This document shows, in pieces, positions 43,067-52,388 of a stretch of 64,000 nt of DNA (positions within the stretch are counted from its first letter, which is position 1; each line of letters begins with the position of its first letter). The DNA comes from JAFECT01 sp036501825 (lineage in GTDB: Bacteria; Pseudomonadota; Alphaproteobacteria; Caulobacterales; Caulobacteraceae): positions 310,001 to 374,000 of the forward strand of contig DASXZP010000026.1 of assembly GCA_036501825.1 (NCBI GenBank), given 5' to 3'. A program made the position numbers and the translations under genes. The notes beneath the pieces are model-generated. The model was given only the letters and a program-made list of their open reading frames with translations. It did no database searches and was not told the origin of the DNA.

Positions 43067-43173
43067 TGGAGCGCCCCTTCGTCGCGGCGCGTGGCGCCTG
43101 CGCGGGCTTTAGCCTATATGGGTTCCGACTCTTAGGTTCGAAGCCGCCTGCGGGCGGCTGAAGGAGATTACGG

Positions 43174-43407
43174 ATGGGTGGCCTCAGCCCGATCCACTGG
43201 ATCATCATTATCGTGGTGCTGCTGCTCATCTTCGGCGGCGGCGGCAAGCTGTCCTCCATGATGGGCGACGCCGCCAAGGGCGTGAAAGCGTTCAAGGACG
43301 GGCTCAAGGACGAGGACAAGGCCGATCCGCCCGCCAAGACCGGGACCCTGCCGCCCACCGAGGCCGACGCGGACAAGAGCAAGACCAAGTCGACCTCGAC
43401 CACCTGA
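43174..43407 (+). CDS. tatA: twin-arginine translocase subunit TatA
   Basis: A 77-residue protein. A short periplasmic N-terminus is followed by a hydrophobic helix (IIIIVVLLLIFGGG), the hinge GGKLSSMMGD and an amphipathic helix (AKGVKAFKDGLKDE). The tail is polar. It forms the pore of the Tat system for folded proteins. AAGGAG lies just before the ATG. Confidence 0.93.
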   Translation: MGGLSPIHWIIIIVVLLLIFGGGGKLSSMMGDAAKGVKAFKDGLKDEDKADPPAKTGTLPPTEADADKSKTKSTSTT

Positions 43408-43519
43408 CCCGGCGCAAGCGCCAGACCTGGCCTTTGACCTTTCCGGCCGCCGCGCCGCGCTGTAAAGGCGGCGGCTCGCCGTCGTTTACGCACGGCGGTT
43501 CTGCTCGAAGGAAGCCCCG

Positions 43520-43993
43520 ATGATCCCCGGCATGGGCGGCATGGAAATGCTGGTCATCGCGATCCTCGCCCTGGTGGTGGTGGGTCCGAAGGATCTGCCC
43601 ATGCTGCTGCGCCGCCTCGGCCAGTTCACCGGCAAGGTGCGCAACATGGCCAACGAATTCCGCGCCAGCTTCGACGAGATGGCGCGCCAGTCCGAGCTCG
43701 ACGAACTGCGCAAGGAGGTCGAGGCGCTGCGCAACCAGCAGGCCCAGCCGCTCGGTCCCGAACTCGAAAACCACATGCGCGAGATCAGCGCCGATCTGAA
43801 CGCCATGCCGACGGTCTCGACCATGCCGATCGCCGAGCCTGAGGCCGAGCCCGAGCTGCCGTTCGCGCCCGCGCCCGCGCTCGAAACCGAAGCAGCCGCC
43901 AAGCCGCAGCGTGTGCGCAAGAAGAAGAGCGACGACGCGCCGTCTGACGCGTCCGCGCCCGCGTCCGATACGCCCGGGGACCCCGGCGCATGA
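43520..43993 (+). CDS. tatB: twin-arginine translocase subunit TatB
   Basis: A 157-residue protein with the TatB N-terminus GMGGMEMLVIAILALVVVGPKDLPMLLRRLGQ, an amphipathic helix (EFRASFDEMARQSELDELRKEVEAL) and a Pro/Ala-rich tail ending in lysines and serines. It joins TatC to receive twin-arginine signal peptides. It overlaps tatC by 4 bp. Confidence 0.93.
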   Translation: MIPGMGGMEMLVIAILALVVVGPKDLPMLLRRLGQFTGKVRNMANEFRASFDEMARQSELDELRKEVEALRNQQAQPLGPELENHMREISADLNAMPTVSTMPIAEPEAEPELPFAPAPALETEAAAKPQRVRKKKSDDAPSDASAPASDTPGDPGA

Positions 43994-44868
43994 CGCACGC
44001 CCCCGAAGACGAGCACGAGATCGAAGCGTCGCGCGCGCCTCTGATGGAGCATCTGATCGAGCTCCGCCGGCGCCTGATCATTTCCATCGCGGCGCTGGGC
44101 GTCGGCTTCGTCGCCTGTTTCTTCTTCGCCAAGCCGCTGATTGCGTGGCTGGTGCGCCCCTTCGACATCGCCCAGGACGTGATGGCGGTGCAGAAAGCCG
44201 CCGGGGGCCACCAAGGGCCGTTCGACCTGCTGCGCGTGATCTTCCTGCCCGGCGAGGTGAAGATCCCCAAACACGCGGTGATCGATCTGATCTCGACCGC
44301 ACCGCTGGAGAACTTCTTCAGCCAGGTGAAGGTGGCGATGTTCGGCGCCATCGTGATCTGCTTCCCGATCCTGGCGTTTCAGCTCTACCGCTTCGTAGCG
44401 CCCGGCCTCTATCGTCGTGAGCGCAACGCCTTCCTGCCGTTCCTGCTCGCCTCGCCGATCCTGTTCGTGGCCGGGGCGGCGCTGGTCTATTTCATCATGC
44501 TGCCGTTCATCCTGTGGTTCTCGCTGAACCAGCAGAACCTGACCTCGCACGTGCACGTGCAACTGTTGCCCAAGCTCTCCGACTATCTCGACCTGGTGAC
44601 CAAGCTGCTGCTGGCGTTCGGCCTGTGCTTCCAGCTGCCGGTGGTGCTGACCCTCGTCGGCCTGGCCGGCCTGATCGAGGCCAAGACCCTGGCCAAGGGC
44701 CGCCGCTACGCCGCCTTCGGCATCATCGTGGTCGCCTGCATCGTCACCCCGCCCGACATGATCAGCCCGTTCCTGTTGGCGCTGCCGATCTACGCCCTCT
44801 ACGAAGCGTCGATCTGGTGCGTCCGCCTGATCGAACTGCGCCGCAAACGCGAGACGGCGGCGGCGTAA
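43990..44868 (+). CDS. tatC: twin-arginine translocase subunit TatC
   Basis: A 292-residue, six-helix protein. Signatures are APLMEHLIELRRRLIISI, FEN-like segment LENFFSQVKVAMFGAIV and the helix pairs that follow. It binds the twin-arginine signal peptide. A loop of about 50 residues (VMAVQKAAGGHQGPFDLLRV) after the first helix is longer than in E. coli. A family B repeat follows. Confidence 0.93.
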   Translation: MTHAPEDEHEIEASRAPLMEHLIELRRRLIISIAALGVGFVACFFFAKPLIAWLVRPFDIAQDVMAVQKAAGGHQGPFDLLRVIFLPGEVKIPKHAVIDLISTAPLENFFSQVKVAMFGAIVICFPILAFQLYRFVAPGLYRRERNAFLPFLLASPILFVAGAALVYFIMLPFILWFSLNQQNLTSHVHVQLLPKLSDYLDLVTKLLLAFGLCFQLPVVLTLVGLAGLIEAKTLAKGRRYAAFGIIVVACIVTPPDMISPFLLALPIYALYEASIWCVRLIELRRKRETAAA

Positions 44869-45050
44869 ATCCTCCCCCGCGCGCAGCGCGTAGGGGAGGG
44901 GGACCGCGCAGCGGTGGAGGGGCCAGCGCCGTCGCTTGCCGATTGTTCACCGTCAGCTACCCGCGCCCCGCCAACCCCTGACCGTCGCGCCGGCCCCTCC
45001 GTCGGCCCGAGGCCGACACCTCCCCTGCGGCCTTCGGCCGGGGGAGGATC
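44868..45050. repeat. repeat family B, copy 3
   Basis: Arms at 44868-44935 (AATCCTCCCCCGCGCG … GGAGGGGCCAGCGCC) and 44982-45050 (GCCGGCCCCTCCGTCGG … GGGGGAGGATC) are inverted; the order matches copy 1. It lies between tatC and serS and overlaps the tatC stop. Confidence 0.85.
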
Positions 45051-45126
45051 TTGTAGGGTTGGCTCACCCCCCGACGCCGCTTAAAGAAGCGCTTCCCCAA
45101 GCCGCCCGACCCTGAAAGCGCCAGCC

Positions 45127-46422
45127 ATGCACGATATCCGCGCCCTCCGAGACGATCCCGCCGCCTTTGCGCGCGGTTGGTCGTCGCGCGGCGTCGCGGA
45201 CGCCCAACAGGCGGTCGAGGCCCTGCTGGCCGCCGACAAGGACCTGCGCGCGGCCCAGACGGCCTTCCAGGAAGCCCAGGCCCGGCGCAACGAAGGCTCC
45301 AAGCTGATCGGCCAGGCCAAGGCCAAGAAGGACGACGCGGAAGCCCAGCGCCTGATGGCCGAGGTCGAAAGCCTCAAGGGCGCGATCACCGAACACTCGG
45401 AAGAGGAAAAGCGCCTCGCCGAGCAACTGCACGCGCGTCTCGCCGAACTGCCCAACATCCCCGCGCCGGAGGTTCCGACCGGCGCTGATGAAAGCGGCAA
45501 CGTCATGCAGGGGAGCTGGGGCGATCCCAAGATCCTGCCGGCCGCGCGGGTGCTCTCGCCCAAGGATCACGTCGATCTTGGCGAAGGCCTCGCCATGATG
45601 GACTTCGAAGCGGCGTCGCGCATGGCGGGCGCGCGTTTCGTAGTGCTGCGCAGCGGCCTCGCGCGGCTCGAGCGCGCGCTCGGCCAGTTCATGCTCGATC
45701 TGCAGACCGGCGAGCACGGCTATCAGGAGACCTCGGGTCCCGTGCTGGTGCGCACCGAAGCACTGTTCGGCACCGGCCAGCTCCCCAAGTTCGCCGAGGA
45801 CCAGTTCCACACTACCGACGATCGCTGGCTGATCCCAACTGCGGAGGTCTCGCTCACTAACACCGTGCGCGAGCAGATCCTCAACGAGGAAGACCTGCCG
45901 CTGCGCCTCACCGCGCTGACCCCGTGCTTCCGCGCCGAAGCCGGCGCGTCGGGGCGCGACACGCGCGGCATGATCCGCCAGCATCAGTTCTGGAAAGTCG
46001 AGCTCGTCTCCATCACCACGCCCGAGCAATCGGACGAAGAGCACGAGCGCATGCTGAACTGCGCCGAAGAGGTGCTGAAGCGTCTGCAGCTGCCGTACCG
46101 CACCATGCTGCTGTGCAGCGGCGACATGGGCTTCACCGCCAAGAAGACTTACGACCTCGAGGTTTGGCTGCCCTCGGCCCAGGCGTATCGCGAGATTTCG
46201 TCCTGTTCGAACTGCGGTGACTTCCAGGCGCGGCGTATGGACACGCGCAGCAAAAAGCCCGGCGAAAAAGGCGCGCGCTTCGTGCACACCCTGAACGGTT
46301 CGGGCCTCGCGGTCGGTCGCACCCTGGTGGCGGTCATGGAAAACTACCAGGAAGACGACGGCCGTATCGCCATTCCCTCCGTGTTGCAGCCCTATATGGG
46401 CGGCCTGACCCACATAGGCTGA
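45127..46422 (+). CDS. serS: seryl-tRNA synthetase
   Basis: A 431-residue class II aminoacyl-tRNA synthetase. The N-terminal part is a long coiled coil (about residues 30-105) that binds the tRNA variable arm. The catalytic core has motif 2 in TPCFRAEAGASGRDTRGMIRQ and motif 3 in GSGLAVGRTLVAVMEN, with the serine-binding TAEVSLTN. The start ATG at 45127 begins MHDIRALRDDPAAF. It overlaps surE by one base (TGATG). Confidence 0.95.
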   Translation: MHDIRALRDDPAAFARGWSSRGVADAQQAVEALLAADKDLRAAQTAFQEAQARRNEGSKLIGQAKAKKDDAEAQRLMAEVESLKGAITEHSEEEKRLAEQLHARLAELPNIPAPEVPTGADESGNVMQGSWGDPKILPAARVLSPKDHVDLGEGLAMMDFEAASRMAGARFVVLRSGLARLERALGQFMLDLQTGEHGYQETSGPVLVRTEALFGTGQLPKFAEDQFHTTDDRWLIPTAEVSLTNTVREQILNEEDLPLRLTALTPCFRAEAGASGRDTRGMIRQHQFWKVELVSITTPEQSDEEHERMLNCAEEVLKRLQLPYRTMLLCSGDMGFTAKKTYDLEVWLPSAQAYREISSCSNCGDFQARRMDTRSKKPGEKGARFVHTLNGSGLAVGRTLVAVMENYQEDDGRIAIPSVLQPYMGGLTHIG

Positions 46423-47222
46423 TGCGTATCCTCCTCACCAACGACGACGGCGTGATGGCGGAGGGCTTCGAAGTCCTGCGCCGCATCGCGCACCAGCTCA
46501 GCGACGACGTCTGGACCTGCGCGCCGGAGACCGAACAGTCGGGCGCCGGCCGCCGCATCACGCTGTCTGATCCGCTACGCGCACGCCGCATCAGCGAGCG
46601 CGACTGGGCGGTGTCCGGTTCGCCCACCGACTGCGTGCTGCTGGCGGTCAACGACCTGATGCCGGGCAAGCCCGACCTGGTGCTGTCGGGCGTGAACCGC
46701 GGCCAGAACCTCGGGGAAGACGTGACCTTCTCGGGCACCGTCGCCGGCGCGTTGCAAGGCACCGCGCTCGGCGTGCCGTCGATTGCGCTGTCGCAGGCCA
46801 TGTACGTCTATCACGACGCCCGCAAGGCCCTGTACGAGACGTCGGAGACCTTCGCACCCGGCATCCTGCAGCATCTGGTCGAGACCGGCTGGACGCGCGG
46901 GGTTACCCTGAACATCAACTTCCCCGACCTCGAACCGCATGAGGTCAAGCAAGTGGAAGTCACCACCCAGGGCCTGCGCGACCTCCAGCACATGCACGCG
47001 GAAAAGCGCACCGATCTGCGCGGCCGCGACTACTACTGGATGGGCTTCAAGGGCCAGCGTTCCACGCCGACGCCGGGCACCGACCTGGCCGCGATCGGCG
47101 AAGGACGCATCTCGATCACGCCCCTGCACATCGATCTCACCCATCGCGAGACCGTACACGACCTCAAGGGCGTCATGGGCGGCGCGCCGCCCAAACTGCG
47201 TGCTGTAACGGAGAAGGCCTGA
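46422..47222 (+). CDS. surE: 5'/3'-nucleotidase SurE
   Basis: A 266-residue nucleoside monophosphatase. The metal-binding ILLTNDDGVMAEGFEVL and VLSGVNRGQNLGEDVTFSGTVAGA blocks are typical. Its usual partner pcm follows 2 bp later; both are linked to stationary-phase survival. Confidence 0.94.
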   Translation: MRILLTNDDGVMAEGFEVLRRIAHQLSDDVWTCAPETEQSGAGRRITLSDPLRARRISERDWAVSGSPTDCVLLAVNDLMPGKPDLVLSGVNRGQNLGEDVTFSGTVAGALQGTALGVPSIALSQAMYVYHDARKALYETSETFAPGILQHLVETGWTRGVTLNINFPDLEPHEVKQVEVTTQGLRDLQHMHAEKRTDLRGRDYYWMGFKGQRSTPTPGTDLAAIGEGRISITPLHIDLTHRETVHDLKGVMGGAPPKLRAVTEKA

Positions 47223-47224
47223 CC

Positions 47225-47899
47225 GTGGCCGAAGACGACCTGTTCGACGACATGGACGACAGCCCGCGCGCGCGCATGGGCCGGCTGATCCTGACGCTGA
47301 AGGCCCAGGGCGTCACCGACCTGAAGGTGCTGAACGCCATCGAACAGACGCCGCGCGACCTGTTCGTGCCCGAACTGTTCAAGGAACGCTCGTTCGAAGA
47401 CTCGGCGCTTCCGATCGACTGTGGCCAGACCATCAGCCAGCCGTTCATCGTGGGCCTGATGACCCAGGCGCTGCAGATCGAAGCGCGTCACCGCGTGCTC
47501 GAAGTCGGAACCGGCTCCGGCTACCAGGCCGCGATCCTGGCCAAGATCGCGCGCTATGTTTACACCGTCGAGCGCTATCGCCATCTGCTCGGCGAGGCCG
47601 AGGCGCGGTTCAAACAGCTCGGCCTTCTCAATGTCATCACCAAGTTCGGCGACGGCGGCGAGGGCTGGTCCGAACAGGCGCCCTTCGATCGCATCATGGT
47701 CACGGCCGCCGCGCCCACCGAGCCGAAGACCCTGTTATCCCAGCTCAAGCCCACCGGCATTCTGGTGGCGCCCGTCGGCCGCGGCCCGGTGCAGACCCTT
47801 CAGCGCTACATCGGCGACGGGGAGGGCGTGTTCCGCCGCGAAGTGCTTGCCGACGTTCGCTTTGTTCCCCTCGTCGAGGGCGTGGCGCGTGACGGTTAA
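47225..47899 (+). CDS. pcm: protein-L-isoaspartate O-methyltransferase
   Basis: A 224-residue SAM-dependent methyltransferase repairing isoaspartate in aged proteins. It has LPIDCGQTISQPFIVGLMTQAL, the SAM-binding VLEVGTGSGYQAAIL and the IMVTAAAPTEPKTLL segment. Start is the GTG at 47225. Confidence 0.94.
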   Translation: MAEDDLFDDMDDSPRARMGRLILTLKAQGVTDLKVLNAIEQTPRDLFVPELFKERSFEDSALPIDCGQTISQPFIVGLMTQALQIEARHRVLEVGTGSGYQAAILAKIARYVYTVERYRHLLGEAEARFKQLGLLNVITKFGDGGEGWSEQAPFDRIMVTAAAPTEPKTLLSQLKPTGILVAPVGRGPVQTLQRYIGDGEGVFRREVLADVRFVPLVEGVARDG

Positions 47900-48046
47900 C
47901 CCTTCGCGCCGCGATGTCGCCTATCCTTGGTCGCTGACGCGGCGGGAGCGTGACGGTTCGCCATGTTTCCGCGCCAATGTCGCGCTTGGGTTCGCGGGCG
48001 GGCCTCGCGGGAACGAGACGTCCGGGGACGCGGTAGGGAACAGGCG

Positions 48047-49951
48047 ATGAACGGACGGCTTTTCGGAGCGGTGGTCGCGTGCGCGCTGGCGGCGGCGACG
48101 TCTTCCCTCGCCCTGCCGCATCCGCGCTATCCGGTCGCAAGCGCGTCCAAGAGCAAGCACGACAAGCACAAGGATGACGCGAAGCCGTCGAAGGGGACCT
48201 ACGTGGTCCCCCACGGCGACACGGTCAGTAGCATCGCGCGTAAGCTCGGCGTCTCCCAGAAGGACCTGAAGGACGCCAACGATCTCCACGGTCCGCTGAA
48301 GCCCGGTCAAAAGCTGCACGTGCCGCATGCGAAGGCGCACGACGAGGAAGACGCCGACGCCTCGCCCCACGGCAAAAAGGACGCCAAGGGCGCCAGGGCC
48401 GAAAAGACCTATACCGTCGCCCACGGCGACACCTTGTCGGGCATCGCCAGGAAACTCGGCGTCAGTTCGCGCGACCTCGCCGAGGCCAACGACATTCACG
48501 GTCCGCTGAAACGCGGCATGAAGCTGCACGTGCCCGGCAAGGGCGAAACGCGCGAGGCGGCGAGCGACGATCGCCCCGCTCACGGCAAACACGCGGACGC
48601 CGCGCCCTCGACCTACACCGTTGCGCGCGGCGACACTCTCGCGGGCCTGGCGAAGCGGCTCGGCGTCAGTTCCCGCGAACTGGCCGACGCCAACGGCCTC
48701 CACGGTCCCTTGAAACGCGGCATGAAACTGCGCGTGCCGCTCAAGGGCGAAGCCCGCGAACAGGCCGGCGACGAGCGGCCGGCCAAACACGCCGCAACGC
48801 CTGCGACCTACACCGTCGCACGGGGCGATACTCTGGCCGGCGTGGCGAAGAGGCTGCACGTCTCGTCCCAGGCCCTGGCCGACGCCAACCACCTGCACGG
48901 CACGGCGCTACGCCGAGGCATGAAACTGCATGTCCCCGGCAGCGAAGAAGCGCCGGCCGAGTCCGCCCGCGCCGATCGCTCGGCGCCGCAGCCGGCCCAG
49001 GGCGGCGGGACCTATACCGTCGCGCGCGGCGATACCCTGACCGGCGTCACCCGCCGCTTCCGCATCACCGCGCGCGAGCTGCGCGCCGCCAACGATCTCG
49101 CGCCGGACGAACCGATCGATCGCGGCATGAAGCTGAAACTGCCGGTCAGCGCGCACGACCACGGCCGCGACGCCCACGCCAGCGGCGTGCTGGTCGCGCC
49201 GAAGCTGCGCGTCGCCGCAGCCAAGCCCGCGCCGGTCACGCCGCCCGCCGATGACACCGGCGCGGCGGACGAAACCCCGACCCGCGTTGCTGACGCCACG
49301 CCCTCGCATCCGGTGGTGGTCACGCCGCCGCCGGCGCCGCACGACTACACGATCGCGCGCCCCGACCACGGCGCCGGCGCGGTGCCGCAGCCCCGGTCCT
49401 CCGGTTCCGCCGTCGTCTCCGGCGACACCGAGGGGCCGCCGCCGATGCCGGGCTCGCCCACCTTCCGCGCCGCCAACGACCATGCGGCGGTGACCTCGAT
49501 CCATCCGCCGGTGGTGCACGGCTTCCCGTCCTCCTCGGAACTCGCCAGCCTCGGCAAGGGCCGCTTCATCTGGCCGGTGAAGGGCGAGGTGGTCACCCGC
49601 TTCGGCGACGTGGGTCATGACCTGAAGAACGACGGCCTGAACATCGAGGCCGCGCTGGGCGCCAGCGTCCGCTCCGCCGCCGACGGCCAGGTGGTCTATG
49701 CCGGGGACTCGGTGCCGGGCTTCGGCAACATGGTCCTGGTCAAACACGCCGACGGCTGGATCACCGCCTACGGCCACCTGTCCAGGATCGGGGTGAAGAT
49801 CAGCCAGCGGGTCGCCCAGGGCGAGGAGATCGGCCAGGTCGGCCAGTCCGGCGGCGTCGACCACCCCCAGCTCCACTTCGAAGTCCGCTACGCCCCCCCA
49901 AGCTCCCGCGAAAAAGCTCGCCCGGTCGACCCGAGCATGCTCCTGCCCTGA
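48047..49951 (+). CDS. dipM: DipM-like LysM/LytM cell-division regulator
   Basis: A 634-residue protein with a signal peptide (MNGRLFGAVVACALAAATSSLA). Five LysM motifs (about 50-95, 120-165, 187-232, 253-298 and 321-368), each close to T-Y-T-V-A-x-G-D-T-L, bind peptidoglycan. A long linker leads to a C-terminal LytM (M23) domain with NDGLNIEAALG, WITAYGHLS and HPQLHFEVR. The zinc ligands are changed: Asn528 and Asn532 replace His and Asp, and Gln replaces the first His of H-x-H, leaving His610. In Caulobacter the equivalent DipM is non-catalytic and activates division autolysins. Position before yajC-secDF supports the call. Confidence 0.85.
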   Translation: MNGRLFGAVVACALAAATSSLALPHPRYPVASASKSKHDKHKDDAKPSKGTYVVPHGDTVSSIARKLGVSQKDLKDANDLHGPLKPGQKLHVPHAKAHDEEDADASPHGKKDAKGARAEKTYTVAHGDTLSGIARKLGVSSRDLAEANDIHGPLKRGMKLHVPGKGETREAASDDRPAHGKHADAAPSTYTVARGDTLAGLAKRLGVSSRELADANGLHGPLKRGMKLRVPLKGEAREQAGDERPAKHAATPATYTVARGDTLAGVAKRLHVSSQALADANHLHGTALRRGMKLHVPGSEEAPAESARADRSAPQPAQGGGTYTVARGDTLTGVTRRFRITARELRAANDLAPDEPIDRGMKLKLPVSAHDHGRDAHASGVLVAPKLRVAAAKPAPVTPPADDTGAADETPTRVADATPSHPVVVTPPPAPHDYTIARPDHGAGAVPQPRSSGSAVVSGDTEGPPPMPGSPTFRAANDHAAVTSIHPPVVHGFPSSSELASLGKGRFIWPVKGEVVTRFGDVGHDLKNDGLNIEAALGASVRSAADGQVVYAGDSVPGFGNMVLVKHADGWITAYGHLSRIGVKISQRVAQGEEIGQVGQSGGVDHPQLHFEVRYAPPSSREKARPVDPSMLLP

Positions 49952-49980
49952 GGGCTTTGATAATACGGGATAATTTCCGA

Positions 49981-50126
49981 CCGCCGCGCCGGCCCCTCCG
50001 TCGGCCTACGGCCGCCACCTCCCCCTCGCGCCGCTCCGGGGAGGATCTGGGCGCGAAAATCCTCCCCCGGCCGCAGGCCGTAGGGGAGGGGGACCACGAA
50101 GTGGTGGAGGGGCCAGCGCGACGCCG
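49981..50126. repeat. repeat family B, copy 4
   Basis: Arms at 49981-50048 (GCCGGCCCCTCCGTCGG … GGGGAGGATC) and 50058-50126 (ATCCTCCCCCGGCCGC … GGAGGGGCCAGCGCG) are inverted; order matches copy 2. It fills most of the 307 bp between dipM and yajC. The rest (50127-50258) holds the yajC promoter region with no clear motif. Confidence 0.85.
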
Positions 50127-50258
50127 GCCGATATTTCTCCTCCGTCCCCGACCCAAACGCCGCGTTGCAAATGTGAAGTCGAGACCATAGGTTCCGCGCC
50201 TGATTTTCCTTGGGGGCGCGTCCGGCGGGCGCACGGCCCCTAAATCCCGGGAGACCTC

Positions 50259-50762
50259 ATGTCGCTTCTTCGCTTCCCGGCCCTCGTGGGCGGTCTCGGC
50301 CTTTGGGCCGTCGCAGCCTCGTCGGCCGCAGCCCAGGCCGCCGCCCCGGCGGCCAGCGGGCCCGGCGGCATCTTCGGCGGGCCGTTCGGCTCGCTCTTGA
50401 TGTTCCTGCCGATCATCGTGCTGTTCTACTTCCTGATCATGCGCCCGCAGTCGCAGCGCGCGAAACAGCACCAGGCGATGGTCAGCGGCCTGAAGCGCGG
50501 CGACACGGTGGTCATGTCCTCGGGCATGATCGGCAAGGTCACGCGCGTCGAAGACACCGAAGCCATGGTCGAGATCGCCGCCGGCGTGAACGTGCGGGTG
50601 GTGAAGTCGATGGTCACCGAAGTGCGCACGCGCGGCGAACCGGCGAAGGTCGCAGCCCCCGCCAAGCCCGCGAAGGGCGGCGGCAAACCCGCCAAGCCCG
50701 CGCCCGAGCCCGAGCCTGAGCCCGAAACGTCGGACGAGTCCGACGAAGCCGAAGCCTCCTGA
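50259..50762 (+). CDS. yajC: preprotein translocase subunit YajC
   Basis: A 167-residue protein with the YajC membrane helix and motif (FLPIIVLFYFLIMRPQSQRAKQHQ, about 49-72), then GLKRGDTVVMSSGMIGKV. An N-terminal signal-like stretch is longer than in E. coli, and the tail is rich in Pro, Glu and Ser. It assists the SecDF proteins that follow. Confidence 0.93.
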   Translation: MSLLRFPALVGGLGLWAVAASSAAAQAAAPAASGPGGIFGGPFGSLLMFLPIIVLFYFLIMRPQSQRAKQHQAMVSGLKRGDTVVMSSGMIGKVTRVEDTEAMVEIAAGVNVRVVKSMVTEVRTRGEPAKVAAPAKPAKGGGKPAKPAPEPEPEPETSDESDEAEAS

Positions 50763-50775
50763 CGGCTGGACGCGC

Positions 50776-52380
50776 ATGATCCAGGTCACCCGCTGGAAGG
50801 TCGTCATCGTCAGCCTCGCGCTGGTGTTCGGCATTCTGTTCACCCTGCCGAACTTCCTCAGCGCGACGCAGCGCGCGTCGCTGCCGAGCTTCATGCCTCA
50901 CGCGACGCTGCACCTCGGCCTCGACCTGCAGGGCGGTTCGCAGCTGCTCTATGAGGTCAACCGGCCCGAGCTGAAGAAAGAGCGCCTCACCGCACTCGTC
51001 GAAGACATCCGCAAGAAACTGCTGGACGCCCAGATCGGCGCCACCGAGCCCGCCGTCGACGGCGACGTGGTGCGCGTCGGCATCAGCGATCCGGCCCAGG
51101 TCGATCGCGCCGAGACGCTTTTGCAGGACCTTTCGCTGCCGGTGGCCGGGTCGACCGGCGTGCGCGATTTCATCATCTCGAAATCCGGCAATTCGATCAC
51201 CTTCACCATGCCCGATCAGGCGCTGAAGGCCGAAACCCTGTCGGCGGTGCAGCAGTCCATCGAAATCATCCGCAAGCGCATCGACAAGACCGGCGTCCAG
51301 GCCCCCAATATCGTCAGCCAGGGCCTCGACCGGATCCTGATCGAAGCGCCCGGCGAGAGCGATCCCGAAGACATCAAGGCGCGCATCGGCAAGACCGCGA
51401 AACTGACCTTCCAGATGGTCGATCCGTCGGTGCCGGCCGCCGACGTGCAGGCGGGCACCGTGCCGACCCCTCCGGGCTCGGTCCTGCTGCCCAGCGACGA
51501 GCCCGGCGAACCCTATGTGCTGGTGCGCAAGCGCGTGCTGGTGTCGGGCACCGACCTGACCAACGCCTTCCTCGATCACGACCAGTACAACAATCCCGCC
51601 ATCGGCCTGCGCTTCAACTCGAAGGGCGCCGCCGAGTTCGCCGACGTGACCCTGAACAACCAGGGCAAGCGTTTCGCGATCGTGCTGGACAATCGCGTCA
51701 TCGAGGCGCCGAACATCGTCACCCCGATCACCACCGGCCAGGGTCAGATCACCAGCCGCGCCTTCACCGTCGATCAGGTGACCGAGCTGTGCGACCTGCT
51801 GAAGAGCGGTTCGCTGCCCGCGCCCTTGTCTGAGATTCAACAGGAAACCGTGGGCGCCTTGCTCGGCAAGGAAGCCATCCAGGCCGGTGAGATTTCCGTC
51901 GCCATCGGCTTCGTCGCCATCGTGGCCTTCATGCTGTTCTCCTATGGCGGTCTGTTCGGCGGCGTGTCGGTGCTGGGCCTGGTGCTGAACGGCCTGCTGT
52001 CGCTGGCCTTCCTGTCCTTCACCCAGGCGACGCTGACCCTGCCCGGCATCGCGGGCCTGATCCTGACCCTCGCCGTGGCCGTGGACGCCAACGTGCTGAT
52101 CTACGAGCGAACACGCGAAGAGGCGCGGGCAGGGCGCTCGCCCATGGCGGCGGCGGACGCCGGCTATTCGCGCGCGCTGATCACCATCATCGACGCCAAC
52201 CTGACCACGCTGACCGCGGCGCTGATCATGCTGGCGCTGGGCTCGGGTCCGGTGCGCGGCTTCGCCTGGACCTTGTCGATCGGCGTCTTCACCTCGGTGT
52301 TCTCGGCCGTGATGGTCAGCCAGCTTCTCTTGGGTCTGTGGTTCCGCTGGACCAAGCCCAAGAAGATCCCGATTTTGTGA
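50776..52380 (+). CDS. secD: protein-export membrane protein SecD
   Basis: A 534-residue RND-like protein with six helices and a large periplasmic domain. Signatures are LHLGLDLQGGSQLLYEV, RPTSA-like region and VDANVLIYERTREEARAG. It uses the proton gradient to pull proteins through SecYEG. secF follows 8 bp later. Confidence 0.95.
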   Translation: MIQVTRWKVVIVSLALVFGILFTLPNFLSATQRASLPSFMPHATLHLGLDLQGGSQLLYEVNRPELKKERLTALVEDIRKKLLDAQIGATEPAVDGDVVRVGISDPAQVDRAETLLQDLSLPVAGSTGVRDFIISKSGNSITFTMPDQALKAETLSAVQQSIEIIRKRIDKTGVQAPNIVSQGLDRILIEAPGESDPEDIKARIGKTAKLTFQMVDPSVPAADVQAGTVPTPPGSVLLPSDEPGEPYVLVRKRVLVSGTDLTNAFLDHDQYNNPAIGLRFNSKGAAEFADVTLNNQGKRFAIVLDNRVIEAPNIVTPITTGQGQITSRAFTVDQVTELCDLLKSGSLPAPLSEIQQETVGALLGKEAIQAGEISVAIGFVAIVAFMLFSYGGLFGGVSVLGLVLNGLLSLAFLSFTQATLTLPGIAGLILTLAVAVDANVLIYERTREEARAGRSPMAAADAGYSRALITIIDANLTTLTAALIMLALGSGPVRGFAWTLSIGVFTSVFSAVMVSQLLLGLWFRWTKPKKIPIL

Positions 52381-52388
52381 GACCTGCG

